Translations under genes and position numbers: made by a program
DNA from: Paenibacillus vietnamensis
Lineage (GTDB): Bacteria; Bacillota; Bacilli; Paenibacillales; Paenibacillaceae
Assembly: GCF_020169515.1 (NCBI RefSeq)
Contig: NZ_JAHMHW010000003.1
Coordinates: 124,001 to 188,000, forward strand
DNA length: 64,000 bases
Reading direction: 5' to 3'
Notes under the pieces: generated by a model
What the model was told of the DNA's origin: nothing
The model's database searches: none
The model's input: the letters and a program-made list of their open reading frames with translations, nothing else
Part shown: piece by piece, positions 26,976-36,612 of the stretch
Position numbering within the stretch: the stretch's first letter is position 1
Layout of the letters: the number at the start of each line of letters is the position of its first letter

Positions 26976-28250
26976 CTAGCCCCCTATCCAGAACGTGGCC
27001 ATGTACAGCAGCACGCCGATGAGCGCGCCAACTCCTATGCCGTTGATTCGAATATACTGCAGGTCGCGGCCCGCCTTTTCCTTCACCAGCGCAATGAGCT
27101 CTTCCTCGGAGAAGGTGTTCAGCTTGCCGGCTACCGCTTTGCCGATATAGGAATGCTTCTGCTCCATCCATTTCAGCAGCGTCGCCTTTACGTAGCCGTC
27201 CAGGCGCGAGCGAAGCTCTGCGTTGTCCGCCAAATGCCGGACGCCCTGCTCTACGCGGTCCGCGATCCAGGGATAGCGCACCCGCATCCCTTCCGCATTG
27301 GCGGCGGCTGCCTGTTTGAGCTTCTCGAGCCCCAGCTCGATGTATTCGTTCAGCTTAAACTCGGCTTTGAGCGATTGGAGCACCGTCATCTTGACGGCTT
27401 CGATCCTGCCGCGAAGCTCATGATCCGTCCTGAGGCGCGTGACGAAATGTCCGATATACGCCTTGAGCCGGATCCGCTGCGGATGCTCTCCGGATGCGAA
27501 TTTCATCAGGAACTGAACGAGCCATTCCTGTATTTTGACGCTGATGCCCGCACGGTCCAAGCCGGCCGTGTAATCGATCAGCTTTCTCCGGAACTGGTCA
27601 CCTTCATAGGAGCGGATCGCGGAATCGACGATTTGTCCGATAATCGAGCGGAACGGGGCCGATTTGACGATTTTAATCAGCTCGGGTAGCAGGAAGTCGA
27701 TGACCCGGTCATCGTAGCCGTTGCGGATCGTCCAATCCCCGATGTCGGCAACCGTGTCCGCCACCTCCACCGTATCGGCGTGCTCGAGCAGGAAGGCCTG
27801 GACGGTCTCCGCCAGCTCCCGCAAATCGATCGTCGTAAGGACATCGTCCGCCACCTGCTGCAAAATGTCGTTCACGCCCTCCTTCCCGCCGTGCTTCTCC
27901 AAATAAGTGACGATGACATCCGCAATATCGTATTCGTCAAGCCGCTCCTTAATATTAGGCAGCGTCAGCAGCTCGTTCTGTACCATCGCCACCAGCTCGC
28001 GAATGAGCCGCTCCCGGTTGCGCGAAATGATATTCGTGCCCATCCAGGAAGGCCATCTGACGCGCAGCGGATTGCCAAACAGGGCGCTGACCGCAAACGA
28101 ATCCGCAAGCCCCCCGATCGTCGCCGCGCTGAACAGCGAGAAGAGCAGTCCGCCGGTAAAGGTCTCATGAAAAGGAAATGCCGCTAAAATGCCTATACCC
28201 GAAAAGATCAGCATCAGATCCGCTTTTTTCTTTATGCTCAGTTTGTTCAT
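26976..28250 (-). CDS. DUF445 family membrane protein (first of a tandem pair)
   Basis: 424 residues with the same plan as its downstream neighbour. N-terminal helices (KADLMLIFSGIGILAAFPFH, LLFSLFSAATIGGLADSFAV) are followed by ALFGNPLRVRWPSWMGTNII SRNRERL, a helical cytoplasmic or extracytoplasmic middle, and the C-terminal helix GIGVGALIGVLLYMATFWIG. The two proteins share layout but clearly differ in sequence, so the duplication is old. They may form a heteromeric membrane assembly. Confidence 0.85.
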   Translation of the reverse strand: MNKLSIKKKADLMLIFSGIGILAAFPFHETFTGGLLFSLFSAATIGGLADSFAVSALFGNPLRVRWPSWMGTNIISRNRERLIRELVAMVQNELLTLPNIKERLDEYDIADVIVTYLEKHGGKEGVNDILQQVADDVLTTIDLRELAETVQAFLLEHADTVEVADTVADIGDWTIRNGYDDRVIDFLLPELIKIVKSAPFRSIIGQIVDSAIRSYEGDQFRRKLIDYTAGLDRAGISVKIQEWLVQFLMKFASGEHPQRIRLKAYIGHFVTRLRTDHELRGRIEAVKMTVLQSLKAEFKLNEYIELGLEKLKQAAAANAEGMRVRYPWIADRVEQGVRHLADNAELRSRLDGYVKATLLKWMEQKHSYIGKAVAGKLNTFSEEELIALVKEKAGRDLQYIRINGIGVGALIGVLLYMATFWIGG

Positions 28251-28352
28251 GGCCGTTCTCCGTTTCTATTCATCGTTGCATACGTAATTATCCCATATGT
28301 GCGGGGTTTGAAACAATGGGAGCGGATGATGCTTCGCAGATGGACAAAAAAA

Positions 28353-28387
28353 GCACGGTTCACGCCTGAACGGGCATGGAACCGTGC
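28353..28387 (-). terminator. Intrinsic terminator of the GH31 gene
   Basis: Perfect nine-base arms GCACGGTTC and GAACCGTGC around a 17-base loop, then seven or more T on the minus strand, 14 bases after the stop at 28401. Confidence 0.9.
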
Positions 28388-28400
28388 CGATTTATTGCCG

Positions 28401-30458
28401 TTATCCGATAATGTTATACCGATGTCCGGTGAAGCCGCCGCTGCGCGTAACCTTCAATCCGCCGCCGTCCAGCTCGATCCGCACCCAGCCGAACCCGCCG
28501 TCGCGGTATGAAAAGCTAGTCCCGTCATCCTCATACAAGCTGCATGCAGCAGGGGAATCCCCGAATGCCTTTACCGTGATGTCAAACACGGCGTCATCGG
28601 CCACATGCTGAAGAGGAGCGGCGAGCGGCAGCAGCGTCCCGTCCTTGACGAACACCGGGATACGCTCCAGCCCCGGGGACATCAGGTAAGACTGTCCGCC
28701 CTCGTAAGCTTCGCCGGTCCAGAAGCAGTGCCAGCGGCCTTTCGGCAAATAAACGGAGCGTTCCGTCTCTCCGGCTGTAAGCGGGGCGATGAGTAGCGAT
28801 TCCCCCATCATGTAGGCGTCTTCGATGCCGAACGTATTCGGATCGTCCGGATAATCCATCACAATAGCCCGGAAAGGCGGCAGTCCTTCGATGCGGTATT
28901 TGGCGTAGCTCGTATACAAATAAGGAATGAAGGCCATACGCGTTTCAAACAAGGAGCGGCATATCGACTGGATCTCCTCGTAGTTGTCCAGAAATTCGCC
29001 TTTCACGTTTTTCTCGCGGTCGACCTGCTTCCAGGGCGGGTTCGGAATGCGCCAGCAGTTCAGCAGCGCCATCGGCGAGAACACCGCCGTCTGGATCCGG
29101 CGGATCAGATCCTCCGGCGATTCCGCCTGGCGCACCTCCGGCGACCAGAGCAAGCCGGAGAACCCGCCGTTCACGACACCGCGGATGAACACCTTATGGT
29201 CGTACAGATCGCTGTAAAGCACGAACGGGAACGGCGCGGCGAGCGCACCCGAGGCGCGGACCTGCGAGAGAGTGCGGCGGCCGGCCGCTTCGAACGGAGC
29301 TTCGATCGCCTCCTGGTATAAGGTGCCGATCTGGTTGTGCATCTGCTCGCCGTCCATGCCGGAAGGAAACCTCGCCACATCCGGGAACGACCAGTTCGAA
29401 TGGACATAGTCGGAGCTGTCGCATTCATCCAGCTTGAAGCCGGCAATGCCCTTCTCCACAAATTCGGTCAGATGATGCTTTGCAAAAACCTCCTTCGCTT
29501 CCGCGACCGCCAGGTCGGGAACGAGCCCCTCCCACACCTCGTAATCGCCCGAATGCGGCAGCAGCTTCTCATACATCGGCGATGTCGGATGGACGAATAG
29601 ATGCTCCCACAGATTGACGCGGTAGTTTTTGCCGTACAGCTCGCGCAGCATTTCCTCATGGCCCGGGAACCGGCCCTCGTCCCATACGAAGGAGCAGGAG
29701 TACGCCTTCGTCTGCCAGCCCGGCTCGAAGCCGAACACGTCAACCGGCATGCGGTCGGTCCGGAAGCCGTCCGCCAGACGCATAACGTCTTCTTTGGTGG
29801 CGGCGCTGTAGGCGCGGTACCACATGCCGAGTCCCCACATCGGCGGCAGAGCGCCGCCTCCCGAGAACAGATTGTACCGCTGCACGGCATGGCGCAGCTC
29901 CGGTCCCCCGAACAAATAAACATCGATGCCTTGTGCCGCCGGTATGTCGACGACGACCGTCCGGTCGCCCTCCGTCGCTTGATATCCGTACAGCTCGATT
30001 TCGGAGGTGCCGATTTCCTTTTGCTCGCTTCGTTTGCCGGCGGATGCGCCTTTGCGCTGATTGGTGCCGCAATAAAAGGTCGCGTAGCGGGCGGTGTCCA
30101 CGAACACCCCGTAGCCGGCCGTCGATACGTAGAACGGAACCGGCGCATGGCTGTCCCCCGTATCGGCAACCGGATCGCTGTTCACGCGGATCACTTTTTT
30201 CCTGCCGGTATGGTCGACCCGGTGAAGCTGCAGACCGAACCCGTAAATATGCTCGTCCGCTTCAAGCGGCAGCTCGATATGGAGGCCTCTCGGGGTCGAT
30301 TTGATTTCAATCTGATCCTCCGTAAAAGGAGGCGTTGCGGCGCCCTCCAGCTTGTCCAGCTGCTCCTGCAGCACGCTGCTCTTCCTCAGGCTAACCGGTG
30401 TGTGCGCCTCGGGCGCTCCGTACCGCAGCCTCCATACTCCATTCGCAATTTTTTCCAT
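28401..30458 (-). CDS. GH31 family alpha-glycosidase
   Basis: 685 residues from ATG 30458 (MEKIANGVWRLRYG), chosen because GAGGG lies seven bases upstream and homology starts there. The open frame upstream to 30599 reads as non-coding. The N-terminal sandwich has HIYGFGLQLHRVDHTGRKKV; the barrel begins PPMWGLGMWYRAYSAATKED. GFKLDECDSSDYVHSNW carries the catalytic nucleophile (first Asp of KLDECD), and YDHKVFIRGVVNGGFSGLLW and WSPEVR are further barrel segments. GH31 enzymes release alpha-linked glucose or xylose. The ending YRDGGFGWVRIELDGGGLKV is the usual C-terminal sandwich. No signal peptide is present, so it acts on imported oligosaccharides. It appears to be a single-gene unit. Substrate cannot be fixed from sequence; alpha-xylosidase or alpha-glucosidase are both possible. 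Confidence 0.87.
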   Translation of the reverse strand: MEKIANGVWRLRYGAPEAHTPVSLRKSSVLQEQLDKLEGAATPPFTEDQIEIKSTPRGLHIELPLEADEHIYGFGLQLHRVDHTGRKKVIRVNSDPVADTGDSHAPVPFYVSTAGYGVFVDTARYATFYCGTNQRKGASAGKRSEQKEIGTSEIELYGYQATEGDRTVVVDIPAAQGIDVYLFGGPELRHAVQRYNLFSGGGALPPMWGLGMWYRAYSAATKEDVMRLADGFRTDRMPVDVFGFEPGWQTKAYSCSFVWDEGRFPGHEEMLRELYGKNYRVNLWEHLFVHPTSPMYEKLLPHSGDYEVWEGLVPDLAVAEAKEVFAKHHLTEFVEKGIAGFKLDECDSSDYVHSNWSFPDVARFPSGMDGEQMHNQIGTLYQEAIEAPFEAAGRRTLSQVRASGALAAPFPFVLYSDLYDHKVFIRGVVNGGFSGLLWSPEVRQAESPEDLIRRIQTAVFSPMALLNCWRIPNPPWKQVDREKNVKGEFLDNYEEIQSICRSLFETRMAFIPYLYTSYAKYRIEGLPPFRAIVMDYPDDPNTFGIEDAYMMGESLLIAPLTAGETERSVYLPKGRWHCFWTGEAYEGGQSYLMSPGLERIPVFVKDGTLLPLAAPLQHVADDAVFDITVKAFGDSPAACSLYEDDGTSFSYRDGGFGWVRIELDGGGLKVTRSGGFTGHRYNIIG

Positions 30459-30702
30459 TAAATTCCCTCGCTTTTCTTCAAATATCCCTGTACGTACTGC
30501 GGAATGTGCATGTCCAGAAACTGATGCTTGCGCCATTATAACCTCCGGTTGCCGCGTAAAGTTTCGATTGGATGTGAGAAAATGTAGGAATATTGTCATG
30601 TTTGCGCCAAGCGTGCGGTTGGTTCAAATGAGGGGGAATGGCTGCTCGAGAAGACTGACAAGCCGGAGCATCGATCATCCTTGCCTTAAGCATACCGCAA
30701 AA

Positions 30703-30732
30703 AAAGAACTCCGGAAACATCCAGAGTTCTTT
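30703..30732. terminator. Bidirectional terminator-like hairpin
   Basis: Perfect nine-base arms AAAGAACTC and GAGTTCTTT, 12-base loop, with a T7 run on the minus strand. It would end leftward transcripts from the GH38 operon before they enter the GH31 gene. The stop of GH38 is 384 bases away. Confidence 0.75.
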
Positions 30733-30841
30733 GATTTTAATTCCTGCCTATGACGAAATTTGCTGCGCATCCGTAAAATGGATAACAGTTGCCGATGACA
30801 TATCCAGCTTTAAGGCCCGGACAATTTTGCCCGGCGTCCAA

Positions 30842-31023
30842 TGTATAAAATGCAGCTAAAACCTGACATCGGGTTCGCGTAATGGGCTTCCGCTGCAGCT
30901 TTATACAGCAGATCGTGCGCTTAACAAGCTCTACAACGCCTATACGCCGATTCTGTTGCACAACCTGCATCAGAGCCTGTTGAAGCTTGTAAGCCCTCAC
31001 CTTCCGATGTATAAAGTGCATGC
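30842..31023. repeat. Nested inverted repeats in gene-free stretch
   Basis: TGTATAAAATGCAGC (30842-30856) faces GCTGCAGCTTTATACA (30892-30907). A third unit, TGTATAAAGTGCATGC, lies at 31008-31023, and ACAAGCT (30924-30930) pairs with AGCTTGT (30984-30990). The whole 30733-31115 stretch could fold back on itself. A 94-codon frame on the minus strand lacks a ribosome site and family features. It may be a decayed repeat element or a long 3' untranslated region of the GH38 operon. Confidence 0.5.
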
Positions 31024-31115
31024 CGGATGATCCGGTGCGTCCTGTAAAAATGAAAGAAGCTTCCCTGCGCTACTAAACATCGTACTGCAAGCGCGCAGAG
31101 AAGCAATGTAACCAA

Positions 31116-34100
31116 TTACCATTTCGGGTGAAGCTTGATCGTTTTCACCTCGTAAGGGGTGACAGGACAAGTCACGGCACCGCCGCTTAGGGACAGCTCC
31201 GCCGCTTCTTCCTCGAGCAAATTCGTTTCGTGCACGGCAGCGACCGGAGCGGCGAACGTCACCTGTGCGCGTTCCCTTCCGCCCGAAGCTTCGTACAAGC
31301 GGACGACGACACCGTCGCCGGACTCCGCCGGCTTGACCGTGTCCACCACCGTATGGCGCGATACGGTTTCGATCAGCGCAGCCGAAGGCGGCAGCGTACC
31401 TTCATGCGATTCCGCCGCGATGAGCAGCACCGGATGGTTCAGCTCATACCCTCTTTTGACGACCTCGCCGTCTCTCCAATCCCCCTCATGCGGATACAGG
31501 GAATAAACGAACTGATGCTCTCCCAGATCGGCTCCCGGATCGGGCCATTTCGGCGCACGCAGCAGCGACAAGCGCAGCCGGCCCCCCTTGACGTCGTAGC
31601 CGTATTTGCAATCGTTCAGCAGCGCCACGCCATAACCGCCTTCCGACAGATCGGCCCAGCGATGGCCGCACACTTCGAACTGGGCGCCTTCCCAGCTCGT
31701 GTTCGTATGCGTCATGCGCTCGATCGCTCCAAAAGGAATTTCGTAGGTCGCTCGTGATGACAGCACTTCGACGGGGAACGAAACCTTGAGCAGCTTATGG
31801 GCTTCTCTCCAATCGACCCTCGTCGCAAAATCGATTCTGGCCTGGCCGCGATAAAAAATAATATCCTGTTCGACGACGGATTCGGACAGCTTCCACTTCA
31901 TGCGAATGACGTCCTGTACCGCGCCTGTGTGCGCCACCTCCGCCGACAGCAGCTCCGCTGCTGCGGCCGGCTGCTGCTCGAAACGGGGATCGATGTCCCA
32001 GGCGTCCCATACGAGCGGCCTGTCGTGAAACAGCTGAAGCTGATTGGCGCATTCGCCTGCGGGGATAAGCTCGCGGTCGTTCCGCTTGTCGTACAGCGAT
32101 ACGAGCTCCCCGCGTCCGTTCCAGACGGCTTTATAATAGTCCGTCTCCCATTTGCCTTCGAACGGGGCAGGCTCAGCCGCAGCTTCCCTTTCCTTATCCC
32201 GCAGCCATAGGGTGCGATAGCCCATTTGGGGAATTTCTTTCACTTGCACGGCCAGCCCGCAGGCTTCGCCATCTTCCCTCAGCACGTGGGAGCAAAGCTC
32301 CCTGCCTTCTTCATCATAGACGGCAAGCCGGCTCCACTCTCTTGCTCCTCTTAATGTCACAGCTTCGGAGCGGTTCCACGACAAGCTGTTGAACACGATA
32401 AGAGGAACGCCTTCGCCGCGCGTATCGATACGCTGCTCCAGCTCGTTCAGCGCGAGTGCAACGGCATCTTCGCCGATCGTCCGGATCTCCTCGTAATCCT
32501 CGCGCGACTTCACGTACACATCGGGAATGGACGTACCCGGAATAATGTCGTGGAATTGATTGAAAAGCAGCTTTTTCCACCCTTGCTCAAGCGAGCCGGC
32601 CGCCTTCGCCAGCCTGCCTGCTCCGGCGCCCGCCCCATGAAGCGCGGCAAGCGTGCCCCATACCTCCGCTTCGCGGAACAGCACCTCAGCCTTGCGGTTC
32701 CAGCGCTTGTTCCTTGCATGCGTCGTATACGTTCCGCGGTGCAGCTCTAAATACATGTCCCCCTGCCAGGTCGGCAGGGACGGCTGCGCTTCGGCGATCC
32801 GGTCGAAAAAGTCGTGCGCAGTGCTGAATGCGGTGGCCGGCAAGCCCGGAAGCGTCTCCGAGCGCGATGCATATAGCAGCATTTCGCGGGTCACGCCGCC
32901 GCCGCCGTCCCCATGGCCGTACAGCAGCATTTGCTCCGGATGCTCGGCCTTCTGCTTATAGCTGTCCCAATGGACGCGCAGCTCCTTCGGATGTGTATAT
33001 TCATTAATGCCGTGGCAGACATACGCCAGAATGTCCGTCCCGTCGATGCCTTTCCAGTGAAACAGATCGTACGGAAACGCGTTCGTATCGTTCCAGTTCA
33101 TCTTGGTGGTCATAAAATATTCGATGCCCGCCTTGCGCAGCAGCTGCGGCAGCGAGGCGCAATAGCCGAACGTGTCCGGCAGCCACTCGATGCGCGGACG
33201 GCGCCCGAACTCCTCGCTGTAAAAGGTCATGCCGTACAGCAGCTGTCGCACAAGCGATTCGCCCGACGGGATGTTCAGATCGGGCTCGACCCACATGCCG
33301 CCGACGAGCTCCCATCTTCCGGCTTCGATATGGCGTTTCACCCGCTCGTACAGCTCGGGGTAATACTGCTTGACGTAGGCGTATGCCTGCGGCTGGCTTT
33401 GGGCGTACGTGAAGGACGGGAATTCGTCCAGCAGCGTGCTCATCGTCGAGAAGGTTCGGCTGCATTTGCGCACCGCCTCCTTCGCCGGCCATAGCCACGC
33501 CAGGTCGATATGCGATTGTCCGACCAGATGAAGCTTGCCCTGCGTAAAGGCGGCCGCGGGCTGAACCCGCTCCATCACCCTGGCCTCCGCATCGGCCAGC
33601 CGCTGCTCGTCCTGCCAATCCGACTCCGTATAACCCAGCGCGGCATCTGCCGCTTCCAGCAGCGCCTGCCCGATCAGCGATTTGTTCATGTCGCCGTCCG
33701 GGAGCAATACCGCCGCTTCATAATAAACCTTTATCGTGAACAGCAAGCTGTCGGCCGCGCGGTTCAGCAACACAAGCTCGCTTTGAAGCAGCCTGAGCGG
33801 CGCGGGATCGTATTCGGCCGGTTCGTTCTGCCGGTTGAGCGTATCCAGCGCCTGGGCGGCGGGATTAAACAGCTCAACGTCTACCTTGTAAGTCCGCTCG
33901 CCGTCCTCTTTCGCCGGAAGCGGCACGTAGCTGCGGTTCCGGTCAATCCCGTGGTAAGGGATGCCGTCAAAGCGCACCAGCGCTTCATGCATCGTCGGGA
34001 TGCCCGCGGCGCCGGGCCTGATTACCAGTCCCGCCTCGCGTCCCGTCCATTCGGCAGGCAACTGGACGGTATTCTCCATGAAGATCGTCATGCCGCTGTC

Positions 34101-34280
34101 GACAAGCCAGTCTCCTACTTCGATGGACGCAGCATTCTGATCGATAAAACGGTAAGACTCCGGGCCCTCATAGACAGCCCGGCGGGCCGACCAGGCCGGC
34201 AGCGGCAGCGACGCGAGCAGCCGCTTGCTTTCCAATTGATCGATAAACCGTTTAATTCTTGCAAGCATTCCGTTCGCCAT
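31116..34280 (-). CDS. GH38 alpha-mannosidase
   Basis: 1054 residues, the usual length for large cytoplasmic bacterial/class II alpha-mannosidases. HLVGQSHIDLAWLWPAKEAV supplies the zinc-binding His257 and Asp259. RIEWLPDTFGYCASLPQLLR carries the nucleophile Asp369. FNQFHDIIPGTSIPDVY holds a further zinc His. The C-terminal half is the beta-sandwich set. It cleaves terminal alpha-mannosyl residues. Its ATG lies one base after the GH3 stop, with GAGGAGG inside the GH3 3' end, so translation is coupled. Last gene of the SBP-permease-permease-GH3-GH38 operon. No signal peptide is present. Confidence 0.93.
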   Translation of the reverse strand: MANGMLARIKRFIDQLESKRLLASLPLPAWSARRAVYEGPESYRFIDQNAASIEVGDWLVDSGMTIFMENTVQLPAEWTGREAGLVIRPGAAGIPTMHEALVRFDGIPYHGIDRNRSYVPLPAKEDGERTYKVDVELFNPAAQALDTLNRQNEPAEYDPAPLRLLQSELVLLNRAADSLLFTIKVYYEAAVLLPDGDMNKSLIGQALLEAADAALGYTESDWQDEQRLADAEARVMERVQPAAAFTQGKLHLVGQSHIDLAWLWPAKEAVRKCSRTFSTMSTLLDEFPSFTYAQSQPQAYAYVKQYYPELYERVKRHIEAGRWELVGGMWVEPDLNIPSGESLVRQLLYGMTFYSEEFGRRPRIEWLPDTFGYCASLPQLLRKAGIEYFMTTKMNWNDTNAFPYDLFHWKGIDGTDILAYVCHGINEYTHPKELRVHWDSYKQKAEHPEQMLLYGHGDGGGGVTREMLLYASRSETLPGLPATAFSTAHDFFDRIAEAQPSLPTWQGDMYLELHRGTYTTHARNKRWNRKAEVLFREAEVWGTLAALHGAGAGAGRLAKAAGSLEQGWKKLLFNQFHDIIPGTSIPDVYVKSREDYEEIRTIGEDAVALALNELEQRIDTRGEGVPLIVFNSLSWNRSEAVTLRGAREWSRLAVYDEEGRELCSHVLREDGEACGLAVQVKEIPQMGYRTLWLRDKEREAAAEPAPFEGKWETDYYKAVWNGRGELVSLYDKRNDRELIPAGECANQLQLFHDRPLVWDAWDIDPRFEQQPAAAAELLSAEVAHTGAVQDVIRMKWKLSESVVEQDIIFYRGQARIDFATRVDWREAHKLLKVSFPVEVLSSRATYEIPFGAIERMTHTNTSWEGAQFEVCGHRWADLSEGGYGVALLNDCKYGYDVKGGRLRLSLLRAPKWPDPGADLGEHQFVYSLYPHEGDWRDGEVVKRGYELNHPVLLIAAESHEGTLPPSAALIETVSRHTVVDTVKPAESGDGVVVRLYEASGGRERAQVTFAAPVAAVHETNLLEEEAAELSLSGGAVTCPVTPYEVKTIKLHPKW

Positions 34281-34281
34281 T

Positions 34282-36582
34282 CTAATTGTCCTCCTCGATC
34301 GTCAATCCGGCGGCCGCAAACGTCTCGCCGCCAGTGCCGATGATGATGTCGAAGCGCCCCGGTTCGACGACCGGCTGGCCGTCCGCTCCCGTAAATTGCA
34401 GATGCTCGGCGCTCACCGTAAACGCTACCTCGCGGGACTCGCCGGGCTTAAGCCCGATCTTCTCGAAGCCCTTCAGCTCCTTAAACGGCCGAGTCACCGA
34501 GCTCGTCCGGTCGGAGATGTACAGCTGCACCACCTCGTCGCCGGCCACAGGACCGGTGTTCGACACCGTCACGCGGACGACGGCCTCGCCGTCCGCTTTC
34601 ATCCGCTCAGGCTCGACGACCAGACCTTCATATTTAAATGTCGTGTAGCTGAGGCCGTAGCCAAACGGATAACGCGGCTTGGAGTCCATCTCGAGATACC
34701 GCTTGCCGCGCGATCGCTTGCCGTTATAGTACACCGGAAGCTGGCCGACATCCTTCGGGATCGACACCGTCAGCTTGCCGGACGGATTGAGGTCCCCGAA
34801 CAGCAGATCGGCGATGGCATGGCCGCCTTCCTGTCCCGGATACCAAGCTTCCATAATGGCGGGAATATGCTCGTCGATCCACGGCTCCGCCACAGGCCGG
34901 CCGTTAATATAGACGAGCACAATCGGCTTGCCCAGCTTGTGGAGCTCCTTCAACAGCTCAAGCTGGACGCCCGACAGCGCCAGGCCGGACCGGTCGATCC
35001 CTTCTCCGCAATCCATGTCGCTCCAGGAGTGGCCGGTTACGACGGAAGCGCCGGTCGTCAAATTAATCGTGCCTTCGCCGAAATCGCGCGCGCTGGAGCC
35101 GCCCAGCACGGCAACGATCGTATCCGCACGCTCCGCGCAGGCGATCGCCGCCGCGAAGCCCTCCCGGGAGTCGCCGTTGATGCGGCAGCCCGGAGCGTAC
35201 AGCAGCCGGCCGGATTCCGTCCCCAGCTTGGCTTCGATGCCGTCCTTTACCGTGGCGATATTCGCGCGCGGCTGCGGCGACGTATAGTCGCCAAGCTGAT
35301 TATACAATTGATCGGCATTCGGTCCGATCAACGCAATGACGCCGCTATCCTTGCGAAGCGGCAGCAAACCTCCTTCGTTCTTCAGCAAAACCGTTCCTTC
35401 CGCGGCGATCTGCCTGGCAAGCGCGGCATGCTCCTCGCAGCCGATCGAGCGTTCCGCCAGATCCGGGTCGGCATAAGGATTGTCGAACAGGCCGAGCTCG
35501 AACTTCAGCGTCAATATGCGCCTTACCGCCCGGTCTACATCCGCTTCCTCGAGCAAACCGGAAGACAGCGCCTCAAGCAAGGCTTTCTCCAAAATGTGAC
35601 CGGACATTTCCATATCGACGCCGGCCTTGACGCTCATCGCCGCCGCCTGCGGCTTGCCGTCCGCCACGTCATGCCCTTCGATCAGCATGTCGATAGCGCC
35701 GCAATCCGTAATGACGAGGCCTTCAAAGCCCCATTCCCGGCGCAGCAGCCCATCCAGCAGCTCTTCGCTCGACGTGCACGGAACGCCGTCGACTTCATTG
35801 TACGCCGTCATGACGGACCTTGCTCCCGCTTCGACCGCTTTGCGGAACGGCAGCAGATCGACATCGCGAAGCTCGCGCATGCCCATTCTGACGGGACCGG
35901 CATTCCGTCCCCCTTCGGAGCTGCCATAGCCGGCAAAATGCTTGAGTGTCGCGGCGACGCTGTCCTGGGAGGCAAGCGATTCTCCCTGCAGCCCTTCCAC
36001 CGAGGCGACGGCAAACTGCGCGATCAAATACGGATCCTCGGCAAAACATTCCTCGGTCCGGCCCCAGCGCGGATCCCTGACGACATCGAGCACCGGCGAA
36101 TACGTTACGGCTCCGCCCTGGCTTCTCGTCTCCAGCGCAATAGCCCGGCAGACGCGGCGGTACAGCTCCACGTTCCAGGAGCTGCCCATGGACAGCGGAA
36201 CGGGAAACACCGTCGCGCCGATCGCCATATGCCCGTGCGAGCATTCCTCCCCGAACAGGATCGGAATGCCGAGACGGGACTGCTCGATTGCCGCCCGTTG
36301 GACCCGGTTCAGCAGCTCGGCGCCCTCCCTTGGCGACAAGCCGTCCGCAAGCGTCACGCCGGTCCACGGGTCGGCCCGCAGCGTACCGTACAGCGAGCCT
36401 ACGCCCTGCTTCGCCAGCCGCTCGGCAAACTCGGCGGTCACCGCCGCTTCGCCGTCTTTCTTCTCGAATACCTTCCAGCCGAACGGCTGAAGCATTTGAC
36501 CGATCTTCTCCTCCAGCGTCATTTGGCCAAGCAGCAGCTCCGCACGCTCCGCGGCCGGCTTCGTATTGTCTTTGTATGTCAT
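34282..36582 (-). CDS. GH3 family beta-glycosidase
   Basis: 766 residues with the full domain order. An (alpha/beta)8 barrel contains GVTLADGLSPREGAELLNRV and TLKHFAGYGSSEGGRN, and LVITDCGAIDML with the nucleophile Asp293. An alpha/beta sandwich (VIALIGPNADQLYNQLGDYT, IVAVLGGSSARDFGEG) follows. A fibronectin III-like C-terminus (YPFGYGLSYTTFKYEG, VVQLYISDRTSSVTRPFKEL) ends the protein. It likely removes beta-glucosyl or beta-xylosyl ends from oligosaccharides delivered by the ABC importer encoded just upstream. AAGGAG precedes the ATG. It has no signal peptide. Confidence 0.93.
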   Translation of the reverse strand: MTYKDNTKPAAERAELLLGQMTLEEKIGQMLQPFGWKVFEKKDGEAAVTAEFAERLAKQGVGSLYGTLRADPWTGVTLADGLSPREGAELLNRVQRAAIEQSRLGIPILFGEECSHGHMAIGATVFPVPLSMGSSWNVELYRRVCRAIALETRSQGGAVTYSPVLDVVRDPRWGRTEECFAEDPYLIAQFAVASVEGLQGESLASQDSVAATLKHFAGYGSSEGGRNAGPVRMGMRELRDVDLLPFRKAVEAGARSVMTAYNEVDGVPCTSSEELLDGLLRREWGFEGLVITDCGAIDMLIEGHDVADGKPQAAAMSVKAGVDMEMSGHILEKALLEALSSGLLEEADVDRAVRRILTLKFELGLFDNPYADPDLAERSIGCEEHAALARQIAAEGTVLLKNEGGLLPLRKDSGVIALIGPNADQLYNQLGDYTSPQPRANIATVKDGIEAKLGTESGRLLYAPGCRINGDSREGFAAAIACAERADTIVAVLGGSSARDFGEGTINLTTGASVVTGHSWSDMDCGEGIDRSGLALSGVQLELLKELHKLGKPIVLVYINGRPVAEPWIDEHIPAIMEAWYPGQEGGHAIADLLFGDLNPSGKLTVSIPKDVGQLPVYYNGKRSRGKRYLEMDSKPRYPFGYGLSYTTFKYEGLVVEPERMKADGEAVVRVTVSNTGPVAGDEVVQLYISDRTSSVTRPFKELKGFEKIGLKPGESREVAFTVSAEHLQFTGADGQPVVEPGRFDIIIGTGGETFAAAGLTIEEDN

Positions 36583-36612
36583 GTATAGATCTCTCCTTTG
36601 TTATCTATGCCG

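Noticed and set aside
30737..31021. 94-codon minus-strand frame
   Set aside because: No ribosome site, overlaps nested inverted repeats and shows no protein-like pattern.
34396..36588. 730-codon plus-strand open frame
   Set aside because: Lies exactly antisense to the GH3 gene, has arginine-rich low-complexity composition and no ribosome site. High-GC codon use makes such shadow frames common.
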